Part shown: one piece after another, positions 1-11,710 of the stretch
Position numbering within the stretch: the stretch's first letter is position 1
Layout: every line of letters begins with the position of its first letter
Notes under the pieces: model-generated
Told to the model about the DNA's origin: nothing
Database searches by the model: none
Seen by the model: only the letters and a program-made list of their open reading frames with translations
Translations under genes and position numbers: made by a program
Assembly: GCA_944990035.1 (NCBI GenBank)
Contig: CALYLX010000031.1
Span: forward strand, 1 to 64,000
Source of the DNA: Clitopilus passeckerianus
Lineage: Eukaryota > Basidiomycota > Agaricomycetes > Agaricales > Entolomataceae
Length of the DNA: 64,000 bases
Direction: 5' to 3'

Positions 1-1724
1 GTCACTTTCTTTGACAAAGAACGACAGGAACTTGATGCACAAGAGCAGATCCATTTGAACAATTGATTTATACGTGTTATTTGCGATATGTCAGCCTGTC
101 AAAGTTGCCAGTGTTCTGATATCGTGGAGTCTAAGACGTTTGCTGCAACGCAGTGCACTGCTCTGACACGGCTGTGGCACACCGTACCCCTGCCATATTT
201 ATGATTGGCAGTGGGCGTGAAACTGTACATTGCTTTAAGTGATAGCAATCGAACGAGACCCTGAAACTCAATTTGCTGGAAGAAAGCGTGCTCTGGTCCT
301 CGACTGTCATCCGTAGGATTTGTGTCATTCTGATGGTTTGACAAGGACAGGAAATGTTGATGGCAGGAGATAAATCGGAAATGGCGTCGGGCAGGCACCA
401 GATACTTGTAGTTCTACTACTATGACGTCCTCAGACAAAAGAGGCACATCTGAGTCTATTTGCCTCCCCGTCAGCGATAAAAGCCGCGGCTTTGATCTTA
501 TCTCCCCTCGGCTATACATATAAATGATGGCAAGTTGGTAAATCACCGGGGTGCTATGTGCGAGTTGCTCTCTCGCCTCCGAACCTCTTACATGACGGTT
601 TCACACCCACAAGGCCATGAAACGGAACGATGGCCCAAGTCAAAAGTGACCTTACAACTGTTGTTTCTCTTCATTGGTGATTCTAGCCTCAAAGTCCACT
701 TTTTCCAACTTAGAGTATTTAACAAACAGCGGTGTAAATAACGATCCCAAAAATCGTGAAAAAGAGTTCGAGCGGCGTTCACACTGAAACGGTTGGGGTA
801 GACGTCGGCACCATGCTGGTATCTGAAAGGCTAGGGCTTTGCCTGAAACCCATCATTGTCAGTGGCACGGACGATGGGCAGAATACGATGGATGCTCACG
901 TCCAAGTAAAGGTACTCGTCTTCTCCACAATGAAGGGTGACTGGGAGACGATTTCATGGAAGACTTTAGCCGCTGTAAAGACTGGCGGACTGGCGGAGTT
1001 GCTGGAACTCTCAGCACTCTAAGAGGAAGCCCTGAGTTCTCTCCCTCAAACAGCGCGGAGGATACATACCGCGAAACTTGCGAGAGTAAGTGCAAGGAAA
1101 ACGATAGCTGTACTTCGTGTAAACATGGTCGAGTGGGCGATAGGGCGACAACCTTTGTGAGTGATAGCAGAGGTGACTATTATATGGTTCCTAAGGTTAG
1201 CACTTTCCCCGTTAACAACATTGTACCTTCTAAGCTTACTCACAGTTATTGTGGCCGCGACGTCGGTGAGGCGTCTTCTGTCAAGATCCAAATACGAAGC
1301 CACGATCGGGGACTCGGAGACCACCTCAAAGCGTCGCAAAATTGCCTCGATCGGGCTCTGTGAGCTCCAGAAAGCCTTTACCGCTTTAGTTCCCCCAAAT
1401 TATGTCTTGGCATAAGCTTGGAGCTATCTGCCTTTGATTGACGCTCATGTTTCGAACCTCTGCGGTGGTGGTTCATATTTTTCATTTCCAAATGGAGGGT
1501 TGCTACACGCATTCCATGGGATTCCCAAACTGTCGTTTTCTTGTCTTTCGACGCGCTGCCACCTCTTCGCCGCTCAATGAAGAGATTTCTGCCATGAATC
1601 AGGGGTTGTACGGCCATCACCAGTCGAGCCGAAAAACCACGCAGCCTCTCATGTCATTTACGTACCAGGGTCGTGAGATCTCAGAATGCAGGTGTCCAGC
1701 GCGTGCACGGCGACGTATGGGCGG
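1..1724. other. No gene recognised (upstream of laccase)
   Basis: Open frames here are short (up to about 135 codons), overlap one another on both strands and show no family motif, signal peptide or consistent intron pattern. The last few hundred bases are presumably the promoter of the laccase that starts at 1787. I see no tRNA, repeat or transposon end. Confidence 0.5.
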
Positions 1725-1732
1725 TATATAAA
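1725..1732 (+). promoter_or_regulatory. TATA box of the laccase gene
   Basis: A perfect TATATAAA lies 62 bases upstream of the laccase ATG at 1787. That spacing fits a short 5' leader of about 30 bases, as is usual for strongly regulated secreted oxidases of fungi. Position and sequence are seen directly; function is inferred. Confidence 0.6.
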
Positions 1733-1786
1733 GCCATAGCTTCGTGGTCGTTGGAGGACAGAGGTATTTTCGGTCGCCCACCGACG

Positions 1787-3942
1787 ATGTTTCTTGCTTC
1801 CTGGGTTGCCTTGGCTGTTGCAGCGTCCACATATGCAGTCACTACTGGTCCCACCGCAAACTTGCATATTGTGAACAAGAACATCCAACCAGATGGCTTC
1901 GCTCGATCGCAAGTGACGCTACCGCTCCACTGGACCCTGATAAGTCTAATCACAGAAATCCAGAACTGTTCTCGCGGGCACTACTTCAAACAACGCTGCC
2001 TTCCCTGGGCCTCTCATCACTGGGTTCAAGGTAAGTGCTCGTCTTTTCACTGCATTGAATTACAATAACAAAACCATAGGGAAACCGTTTCCGTCTGAAT
2101 GTCATCGATGAATTGACCGATACGACCATGCTGAGGAGTACTACCATTGTTAGTGGTTGACCTGTTTTCCAGTGTCGCATTCTCTGATCCGTTCTTCACA
2201 GCATTGGCATGGTCTATTCCAGAAGGGATCTGCTTGGGCAGATGGGCCGCATGGTGTTACACAGTGTCCCATTTCGCCAGGGCATTCCTTCTTGTATGAC
2301 TTCAAGGTACCAGACCAGGCAGGTACCTTCTGGTATCACTCCCATTATTGTAAGATTTTCGCCACAGCTCTGAAGAAGTGAAAAGCTCAGGCCACTCTTA
2401 GCGACACAATATTGTGATGGTCTTCGCGGAGCGATGGTGGTGTATGATCTGCTTGATCCCCATCGCTTGAAGTAAGCTGCCCTCCTAAGTTCCCAATCAG
2501 CGGAGATTCAACACCTTCTTCCATTCACAGGTATCATATTGACGATTGTAAGCCCGCTTGACTCGTACATCTCTGATAACTCTAACTTCAAACCCCAGCA
2601 AATACGGTCATAACTCTAGCAGACTGGTACCATGTACCCGCTAAATCTGCGGGGCCCATTCCTACACCAGATGCCACGCTTATCAACGGCAGAGGTCGCT
2701 ACCCCGGCGGCCCAACTGTTCCTTTGACCAGGATTAACGTGATCAAAGGCCTCAAATATCGCTTCCGCTTGGTTTCAATATCTTGTGATCCCAATTACAT
2801 TTTCTCCATCGATGGCCATACTATGGTAAGATTCCAGTCCTGAAGTCCAATACGAGACTAACTCCGATCCTTTAGACTATCATCGAGGCTGACGGGGTCA
2901 ATACTCAGCCCTTGACGGTTGATTCCATCCAGATTTTTGCCGGCCAGCGATATTCCTTCGTGCTGCATGCTAACCGGCCGATCGCTAACTATTGGATTCG
3001 CGCGAAACCGAATATTGGTCTTGATACAGGTTTCGACGGAGGAGTCAACTCCGCTATTTTGCGCTACGTTGGCGCACCTCTCAACAAGGATCCTACTTCC
3101 ACCCAGACTCCAAATTCTAACCCGCTCTTGGAGACAGCTCTTGTACCTCTCAGCAACCCTGGTGCCCCTGGTGGTTCTGGCCCCGCGGACGTTGCTATCA
3201 ACCTCGCGATTGCCCTCAACTTCGCCACTTTCAAATTCACGGTTAATGGGGCAGTTTTCTCTCCTCCCTCTGTCCCCGTTCTCCTTCAGATCCTCAGTGG
3301 AGCCCGCACGGCTCAGGAGCTGCTACCAGCCGGAAGCGTCTACACCTTGCCGCCAAACAAGGTCATTGAGCTCACCATTCCTGGAGGCTCTCCCGGATCC
3401 CCACATCCCTTCCACTTGCACGGCGTAAGTAGGATATAGAGTCCCCATTCAGCTGGCTTGGAGTTCTTCTGATTTCACGTTTCTTTCCTTCCAGCATACT
3501 TTTGACGTCGTAAGAAGCGCCGGAAGCTCTACCTACAACTACGCGAACCCGGTAAGGCCGTTTGTTTCTCCCAGGTTTGATAAAACCCTAACAGAAATAT
3601 ATTATCCAGATCCGCCGCGACGTTGTAAACACCGGTCTTGCTGGAGATAACGTCACCATCCGGTTCAAGACCGATAACCCAGGACCTTGGATTCTTCACT
3701 GTCATATCGACTGGCATCTGGAAATGTGAGTGATAGATGTTCTTGCACGTCTTCGGTGAAATTAACATTGGCCTCAGCGGACTTGCTGTCGTCTTTGCGG
3801 AGGATGCTGATAGTGTAGCTACTCAAGCGCATCCAGGTATGTTATTTGCGCATTGTAACGCACTTTCCAATCATTTACCTCGGTTGCAGCTGCCTGGGAC
3901 CAACTCTGCCCCATCTACAATGCACTCCCTCCCGAACTCTAA
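1787..3942 (+). CDS. lcc: Laccase (multicopper oxidase), secreted
   Basis: Blue copper p-diphenol:O2 oxidoreductase, acting outside the cell on phenols in lignin breakdown, pigment or fruiting-body chemistry. The start at 1787 gives a signal peptide ([14 protein letters not shown]) before the mature N-terminus. All four copper-binding signatures are present in order across about ten short introns: HWHGLFQ (about 2200), GTFWYHSHY (about 2325), HPFHLHG followed after an intron by HTFDVV (3405-3510), and HCHIDWHLE with GLAVVF after an intron (3699-3800). The residue ten after the T1 cysteine is Leu, the axial position often associated with lower or medium redox potential. The C-terminus [16 protein letters not shown] ends at TAA 3940-3942. 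Length is normal (about 520 residues). No break was seen; the first intron (about 1913-1955, donor GTGACG) is the least certain. It stands alone, with no oxidase neighbour. Confidence 0.93.
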
Positions 3943-4300
3943 GTTCAGAACCCTCATTCTAATTTTCTCCTTTCCATATACCTTCTCGTTCATTAGCGGT
4001 AAAATCAATTCTCCTAATCTTAACGCTATATATAAGGCCATCTACCGGGTTTTGGAAAACGATCTCTAGAAAACGGACAACAATGTACTATCTATAGTGA
4101 ACACGAAATACATCGGACGGTGTAGCAGTCGTCTTTATCCTGTCGTCACGTGAACTATTGTATATTAGATGATACAAGATCAGAGAATGTCGCGAATGAA
4201 CTGATGTTCAATGCGCCACACAATGACCCGAAGGGTTCGCGATTCATGAGAGAAGGTATAATACATTCTGCCTGACTTTATTATACAGCCGTCTGATAAT
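3943..4300. other. Convergent 3' region between laccase and proteasome gene
   Basis: A/T-rich stretch where the plus-strand laccase and the minus-strand proteasome gene end towards each other. It probably holds both 3' UTRs; I see no gene. Confidence 0.5.
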
Positions 4301-5492
4301 CTACGACGAAGGGGCAGGAGGGTTGGCGGAGCTCAGGCCCTCAGTACGAATATCGTAACCGTATCCTGTACCAGTAATACCATCGTAATGCAGCTTCGAC
4401 AAGTCGTAATTTCCTATACGCCGTATGAGATCTGGGAAGGCAAATAGTTCGTGAAAATGTAAACGTACCAATGAATTTCCATCCATCTTCTTTGACGTGG
4501 AACAAGTTACATGTGTTACCGGAAAAGGCATCTCGGTGACCTGCCGCATAGATGCTGCGTCGACCGAGTTCTTGAGCCTCTTCGTCGGTCAAGTCCCATC
4601 GGTATCCTTGATCAAGGACACCATAGGCGAAGGTGCTACCTGACCCAACAGAGAAGAGGTCGCCCTTGAAGCGTGAGCCGTCTGAGTCAACGTAGAAGAT
4701 AGCAGGGCCAGTCTTATCCCAGCCACAGATCATTGTACCCTAGACATTGGTCAGAAGAAACAAAGGATTGTCGGGTACTCCGAGTCCATACCATGCTCAA
4801 TCCCATTCCTTTATATCCATAAACGAGGTTGCTGAGGTACTTGCTCGCGGCGGATACCGATATCCTCTCCCTGTTCCTCAATTCGTGCAATCGGCAATGC
4901 ATTCCGAGGTAAGTCTCCCAGTACTGACAGTCGGCTGTGTCTAAGTTTAGTAACACCTCTTTATTGCACAAAGATTACAACATACCAGCACCACCAGCCA
5001 TGGTTCCGAGCAAGTAAGGATTGATCTCAATAACCTTTTTCACGGTACCGGAAGCTAAGACCCGTCATGAGATCTGGCTAGTTCTCGGAGAAGAGAAATG
5101 AATGCTCACCAATATAGCTCCCTGCTGTTGCTCTTGAATCTACGGCAACAATGACGCCTCCCTGGAACCTGAACGCCAATGTCGTTGTTCCATGTTTGAT
5201 CTTGATTTTGCAATCAGGGAATGCATGATCGTCTGTATGAAGTCGTAGAAACGAGGAAGGCTATTGCAATGTTCTATTAAGTAACTGTTGAGCCTGCTGT
5301 AGCATTCGACAAACTTACATCTGCTACGGCAGGCAATTTGAAGGTTGGGACACCCTTCGCCAGACTTCCTAAGCCTCCGCTTGACCCCCACAAAGCACCA
5401 TCGAACTCTTCGTCTTCTTCAACAAGAGCCTTTGCTGCACGTACTTCGCTGGCAGCCGTCGTCGTTGAATAGCAATCTGCGAAACTGTTCAT
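4301..5492 (-). CDS. PRE2: 20S proteasome subunit beta-5 (chymotrypsin-like), copy 1
   Basis: N-terminal threonine hydrolase of the 20S core, responsible for chymotrypsin-like cleavage. The start [10 protein letters not shown] at 5492 opens a propeptide that ends in KIKHG; autocleavage would expose [11 protein letters not shown]. In mature numbering Thr1, Asp17 ([10 protein letters not shown]) and Lys33 ([10 protein letters not shown]) are present, as is the S1-pocket Met45 in LLGTMAGGA. Further family blocks are [37 protein letters not shown] and [11 protein letters not shown]. Five or more introns interrupt it; one is 4414-4468. The propeptide exon joins at VAD to [11 protein letters not shown]. 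The C-terminus ends APSS and stop at 4301. This looks like the standard, intact copy. A diverged second copy lies at 9808-11102 on the same strand. Confidence 0.93.
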
Positions 5493-6162
5493 GATTGGCA
5501 CCGTTGTCGATGGAGAGTGCGCAATGCGACGCGTAACGCGATGTCGCTTAGTAGCGGCTTCGGTTTCTAACATGTGCAAATACCCGAAAATGGCAATGTC
5601 TGTAACCCCCGCCGCCAAATGGCAGTGGCAGCTCAATGGCAGCTATTCAAACACCTCCCGTCAAAAGCTTGATGCTCTCTCTTTAATAAAGGCTTTTGAA
5701 AAGTCCCACAGGTCGATCTCGATGTCACAATAAACGAGTTTCAAAACGATACAGTAATTCATGCTCATGGAATATTTTGACGACTCGGATTGAGTGACTG
5801 TGAGTCTTGCAATGTTTTTCGCCATCTCTCCGAGACGTTTTGTATCTGCAGTAAGTTTGAAAGCTCCCATATGTGTTGAAGAAGCGCCCCATGAGAGCTT
5901 TTCTACCAACGCGGGTGACAGGAGTCAATGAAATTTTATGCGCTACCTGCTGGTCGGACCGCGTTGCAATGCTTCCGACATTGCTTAAAGTTGGAGTGGC
6001 CCGGATGAGGGCCCATAGACCTACCTACTTCCCCCCACCGCCGCCTATTATCAATCCCGACGCTCGGTGGCCGCCAAATCTCAGAACAGATCTGTATCTT
6101 TCATACCCGGTCGCTTTTCAATCGCACTTCTAAGTTCAAACATACCCTCGACGGCTTCTCCG
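5493..6162. other. Divergent intergenic region (beta-5 copy 1 / RdRP remnant)
   Basis: The minus-strand proteasome gene and the plus-strand polymerase remnant start away from each other here, so both promoters should lie inside. No gene with recognisable motifs; the small frames are inconsistent on both strands. Confidence 0.45.
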
Positions 6163-9000
6163 ATGGAGGTTTTTGTCAGAGGTGTATATGATTGGGTTAC
6201 AGAGTCCATGGTGACCCAGGCTTTGGCCAACGTTCTTCACAAACAACCCTTCAGCGCCCCTACCGCACCCCCCTTGAACCTTCACTTTAACCTTTACAAG
6301 GACAAACACAGCAATGACGGTGGTCATAGAGGAATCGGGGCATTGACCTTCGCCGAGGCCAAGGCCGGGAACCTCTTTTTGGACCTTTATGAAGAAGACG
6401 TCGAAGACCGGGAAGGTATCTGGATTGAAGACTGTCGCATTAGATTTCATCCCAGCGAAAAACCCGCCCGGCCGGAAATTGTGGAAATGATATCTCGAAG
6501 ACCTTTCATTGATCCCCGTATTGCCCAGGAAAAAGAAGAACTTGATGCTTTCCTCAGGGAGAATAGTGCTTTCATTCAGACAATACAATTCGGGTGGTGG
6601 TGTCGGGACGGAGCATTCTCCATTGAATGGGAATACGAAACATGTTGGACAGATTTTCCACTCACATTCGATGACGACCGACGAGAACTTCGCATCGAAG
6701 TTCCCTACACCGACGAACTGGCCGTTGAACCGGACTCCCAAACATACTATATCGCGATTCGGCTAGGGCAGATAACCCGCCTACTTGTTCACGACAATCC
6801 ATCAGAGGAACCAGTACTTACATTCGCTCTCGAAACACCACCAATTTTCGAGGAGTCCTATGAGGAGCCAGAGGACCTTCGGGACCGAATCCCATTCCTT
6901 CCCTTTAACGACCACCGAAGAGTTGCGCCACTTACTTCGCTCGCGATGCGACTCGTTTGCCGCACCTGGCATGGGGTCTCCGACTTCCGCGAGATCGCTG
7001 GCCGCCTAAACTTGCGATGTATTGTCGGCCCTGGATACATCGCAGAACGACGCCAGTTGTTCTCCAGGTATGCGGTCAATGAAATTCGGCTGTGGTTGCA
7101 CAGCACCCCTTGGTGTGTTGCCTTCCAAGTAGAAAGCATCATCCACGCAGGATTCGCAAACCTACAGGAGATTATATCTCTTCTACAAAGTGTCGATCAG
7201 CTAGTGCAGAAGAAGTCAGCACGGCATGCGGCAAAGGTGCTGCGATACTTTGGCATCCAGGCGAAGGAGTACTATCGCAACCCCAGCGGCGGCCTTCTGT
7301 CGGTTTCGGAGCTCTTTGATGAAACGGAACAGGATTTCAGAAGCCTTGCCTCAAAGACGGTTCCCCACCTCGATTCGGACGCCAGCCTGTATGATGCCTA
7401 CCATGTCATCATTACTCCCACTGGCATGCAACTAGAAGGGCCTTTTATTGAAAGGTCCAATCGCGTCATTCGAAGATATGGCCCCTCTCATTACGAATCT
7501 TTTCTCCGCGTCAGCTTCCCGGAAGAGGGACGCCTCCAATATCGGTTTGACAGAGAGATAGATGCTGCCAACTTCATCCGAGAACACTTAGGTCACTACT
7601 TTTTCCAAGGATTGAGTATCGCTGGCCGTAAATTCCATTTTCTGGCATATTCTCAGTCTGCACTCAAGGAACACTCGGTCTGGTGAGTTCTTCTTGCATC
7701 GACCTTCCTTCAGGCGCAGCCTCATATGTTACAGGTTCGTTAAACCGTTCAAGGAGGTTCACATTGCTTCACTGATGGGGTCGGCACCATATCCCAGGAG
7801 TTGGCCGACGAGATAGCCAATGGCCTAAGAGTCAAGCGCAGACGCCGGTACAGGCTGAATCAAGCTTGGCCTCAAGCATTCCAAGTACGATTCATGGGAT
7901 CAAAGGGGATGCTGTCGGTGGATTACAAGCTCAAGGGCCGTGCGATAGGGCTTCGACTTCAATGATCAAGTTTGAAGCACCCGAATCAAGAGAGATCGAA
8001 CTCGTTCGTGTCTTCGATAAACCTGGGCGCTACTTTCTAAATCGACCGTTGATCATGATGCTAGAAGACCTTGGCGTTCCTTTTGAAACATTCAAGAAAT
8101 TCCAAGACCAAGCTATCGACGCTACCCAGACTTCGGCAGAGTCGCTAGAACACGCTGCATCTGTGCTGGAAGCCCACGGGTTGGGAACGTCCTTCCGGCT
8201 TCCGGGTATTTTGCAAAGCCTACAGAAACTAGGTATTAAGAACATCAAGAATCCGTTCTACACAAACATGATCAAGTACGCCGTACATCACGTACTTCGA
8301 GAACTCAAAAATCATGCCCGAATACCCATTCCGAACGCCTGGACGCTTGTTGGTGTGGCCGATATACATCGGTACCTTGGGGAAGGACAAGTATTCGCAT
8401 GCGTGAAACCCATTGATGGCGGTACAATCTTCCTGGAGGGCCCTGTTGTAATTTCCCATTCTCCCACTATCCACCCGGGGGACGTCCAGATTGCCAATGC
8501 GATTGGCAGACCACCAGAAGGATCCTGTTTTGAGCATGAACCACTTCCAAATACCCTCGTTTTCAGCACTCTCGGTATGCTACCTTTTGTTTCAGCTCTC
8601 GTTTTTGTGCTCATGGACTATTCAGGGTCCCGACCCCTCCCTCCCTGCCTTGGTGGAGGTGACCTGGACGGAGATGAATACAACGTAATCCCGTTGAAGG
8701 ATTTGCCCGAGTTCAGCCTGAAGTACCTCTATCTCTATGATCCAGCTAAATACCCACCAGCAAAGCGCAAAACACTCAACCGCCCCAGTACGATGAAGGA
8801 TGTCGCTGATTTTGTTTTGGAATATATCAACGGTGACGTTGGTGTTTCCCTTCTAACCTCAATACCTATCTGTTCTGACTATTCGGCTTAGATCGTCGGG
8901 ATCATTGCTTCCAACTGGCTCATCCTTGCTGATTAGAGTGAGAAGGGCATTTCAGACGAGAAATGTCTCGAACTAGCCTGCCTGCCTAACGATGCAGGGT
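6163..9000 (+). pseudogene. Decayed eukaryotic RNA-dependent RNA polymerase (RNAi type)
   Basis: Cellular RdRPs of the QDE-1/RDR family make double-stranded RNA for small-RNA silencing. A long exon (6163-7682) begins MEVFVRGVYDWVTESMV, an RRM-like start, and runs to the family block RSNRVIRRYG ... FLRVSFPEEGRLQYRFDRE ... FLAYSQSALKEHSVW. The catalytic core follows: HCFTDGVGTISQELADEIA, MIKFEAPESREIELVRVFD, RPLIMMLEDLGVP and the metal-binding signature CLGGGDLDGDEYN at about 8645-8685. Four lesions are visible. Around 7760 a stretch expected between FVKPFK and HCFTDG is missing, with a frame change. Near 7956 one base is lost between GLR and SMIKFEAPE. At 8934-8936 TAG replaces a sense codon in LILAD-stop-SEKGI. 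Homology then ends near 9000, so the C-terminal part is absent. The first exon could still be transcribed, but no full polymerase can be made. Confidence 0.88.
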
Positions 9001-9807
9001 ATCGATATATCTACATGTAGAAACGAAAAGTCGGGCAGGACATTACTGAGGGATCGAAAGAGGGAACATATCGAACAAGTTATGATTATACGCTACAACA
9101 TACATATATACGCTACGAGAACAATGGTATCTAATGAGAACAATGAGACGCTGTGGCCATTCTGATAGATGGGCCACGATGGTCAAAGCGAATGTGCTCA
9201 CGATGCACAATTCACATCAACACTACAGCCCCTCTTCCTTCCAGAACGCCAGGATCTCGATGGACAAAGATGCGCGAGGAAGAGGAGGAAGTACCGGCAG
9301 CCTCTTTGCACCTTCGTCTGGAAGGCGAAACCTTGTAAATATATACAAAAGTGGAAGCTCGATTACGGAATTTCATCCCTATAAAATCTCTAAGCACTCG
9401 TTGGGACGATTGCTCAGAAGACTTCTCAACCCCACAAAAGACGAGATGCAATAGCTAGGTTCCGAGAGGGGACAGAATGATTAGTCCGAGGGTTGCACGA
9501 TCAATTGGCTGGGGATGAAGATGAGCCTTTGAAGGATTACCTGTGGAGGTCTTGGACAGCCTGGCTAGTTTCGCTCGAGCACCACAATGATTTCGGTGGT
9601 CATAGTTTTGGCTGGATAGCTCTTGGTGGTATATTCGAAGCGATACGACAGCTCGAGATGAAGCCACGGGATATGGAAGGATCGGATGACCAGAGTCCTG
9701 AATTTGATTGTAAAACGTCCAATGTAGTTTACCTGTAACGTTGTTATTGTCTTTACACCTATGATAAATATAATAGTACAAGATTCGTTGCTACAATTGG
9801 GTTTCCC
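9001..9807. other. No gene recognised between RdRP remnant and beta-5 copy 2
   Basis: Small frames on both strands without motifs. It contains the 3' side of the minus-strand proteasome gene and possibly unrecognisable remains of the polymerase C-terminus. Confidence 0.4.
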
Positions 9808-11102
9808 TCAAGTAGAACCAGTTGGTGGATTGGCTGAGCTCTGCCCCTCGGTCCTGAACTCATATCCGTACACCTCACTCCCGGCTTCTCCAGGCTTAGG
9901 TCCGTCGTAATGCAGGGAAGTTAGGTCATATTTACCTGAGAAACTATCAGTCATGAATTGTGACCCTTGAGGAAGGTTGAACATACCAATAAAGACCCAG
10001 CCGTCTTCCTTGACGTGATACAGGTTACACGCATTTCCGGAATAGGCATCTCGATAACCAGCAGCGTAGATACTACGCCTTCCAAGGTCGTAAGCTTCCT
10101 CGTCACTAAGGTCGTATTGATGTCCCTGGTCCAAAACGCCATAAGCAAATGTACTGCCCGAGCCAACCGAGAAGAGATCCCCCCTGAGCCAGGAGCCGTC
10201 GGAGTCGACGTAGTAAATCTGAGGGCCCTGTGAGATGGTACACTTGATCAATGGGTTAGAGACAGTCTTGTCCCATCCACATATCATCGTACCCTAAATG
10301 GCCGATAATTTGAGTGAAAAGATGTGTTAGAAAGATAAGCCGTAAATGCATACCATGCTCAGTCCAGTCCCTTTGTAGCTGTACACCAGGTTGCACAAAT
10401 ACTTGCTTGCAGCTGCAACTGAAATTCTTTGCTTCTCTCGAAGTTCGTGGAGCCTGCAATGCATCCCTAGATAATTCTCCCAGTACTGGTTGTCCGCTAC
10501 GATTGCCGAATGTAAGGAAAATCGATCGACATAATGCACGAAACCTCACCACCTGCGCCACCAGCCATTGTTCCGAGGAGGTACGGATTTATTTCGATGA
10601 CCTTCTTGACAGTCCCGGAGCCTAATTCATGCTGTTAGCACCCAATGTCTAAAACCCGCGATCAATGGCAGCAAATACAGACCGATGTAGCTCCCCGCGG
10701 TTGACCGTGCATCTACGGCGACAATGACACCGCCTTTGTACTTGAACGCAAGCGTCGTAGTTCCATGAGCAATCTTAATCCTGCAATTTGGATCCGCATG
10801 ATCATCTGTATGCAGCTTCAAGAAAGCAGTGGGCTACCACCCACCTCTATCAGCACCAACCCACTTCTGGTGAACGAACCAGCACTTACATCCGCAACAC
10901 CCGGAATATCAAATCGAGGTACACCTCCGACCAAGTTCCCAAACCCGGCGGAAGAACCCCACATGGCGTCACCACCGGTGAAGCCAAATTCACCAGCTTC
11001 CCCTCCCTCGCCATCCAAGACAGGCACGGCGTGTGCAATGCGGACTTGAACGGAAGCAGAGGTACCAGAGGAGGCGAATCTATGAGCAAATTCGTTCATC
11101 AT
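9808..11102 (-). CDS. 20S proteasome subunit beta-5, diverged copy 2
   Basis: A second beta-5 catalytic subunit gene. The mature part keeps the cleavage site and active site: IAHG before [11 protein letters not shown], Asp17 in [10 protein letters not shown], Lys33 in [10 protein letters not shown] and Met45 in LLGTMAGGA. It differs from copy 1 in the propeptide, which starts [18 protein letters not shown] and is almost unrelated up to the shared LHTDDHA block. It also has Gly instead of Ala at position 27 and a longer C-terminal tail ([15 protein letters not shown]). A 36-base stretch (10228-10263) between DKT and [11 protein letters not shown] has GT and AG ends but is also an open multiple of three, so it is either a very short intron or a 12-residue insertion. 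Introns sit in positions similar to copy 1, pointing to gene duplication rather than retroposition. No break was seen. Confidence 0.9.
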
Positions 11103-11183
11103 CGTGCGTATGTTGGGGGATGCCGGTGGGAGACGTGATTGTAGGCAGAGATGTGATTTGGCTGACGAGGGGCTCGGGTGGTG

Positions 11184-11486
11184 ACGCGTTTGGGTGCCGA
11201 AAGGGAGGCATTTATTGGGAGGTTTACGCGTCTGCAGGAAGGCTGACGCGTCGCAGAGTTCGAAAGATCGGGGTGACGCATTAAGTCGTGATTTGGATTT
11301 CTGACATGGGAGCTGACCCGTCCAGGAGGATATATTTGAAATCTAAGAGACAGACGGGTTAGTAGTTCGGTGACGCGTCCGCCATCAGAGTTGGACAAGG
11401 TCATGAGGGCACCCCGAATACATTTCACCATCAAAGAACATATGGTCCAGAGCTGACGCGTTCAACGTTGATAGGAGCTGACGCGT
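11184..11486. promoter_or_regulatory. Cluster of six ACGCGT (MluI/MCB-like) boxes upstream of beta-5 copy 2
   Basis: Perfect ACGCGT occurs at 11184, 11226, 11246, 11373, 11456 and 11481, with near-matches (ACGCAT at 11276, a GACCCGTC at about 11315). Five of the six are preceded by TG, giving TGACGCGT. The boxes lie 80-380 bases upstream of the minus-strand ATG at 11102 and after the end of the next gene, so they most likely belong to the proteasome copy. ACGCGT is the known site of the MBF (Mbp1-Swi6) G1/S regulator in fungi. Boxes are seen; binding is inference. Confidence 0.6.
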
Positions 11487-11710
11487 CGGTAGGCAAAGTG
11501 GTAAAAGCTATAAAGCAAAGCCTGTGGACCCCAGTTTCTTAGCAGCGAGAAGCACACAGTCGACTTAAGAGACTGATTGGATTGTCATAATCGTGGATAT
11601 ATGCGCAAGTTATCACCGAAAATACATCAATTATAGCTCGTGGAGTAGATCCAGCTTCTAGCAAATGCCGTGTAAGCGATGGTATTAAGTTGGTGTGATT
11701 TCGACATACC

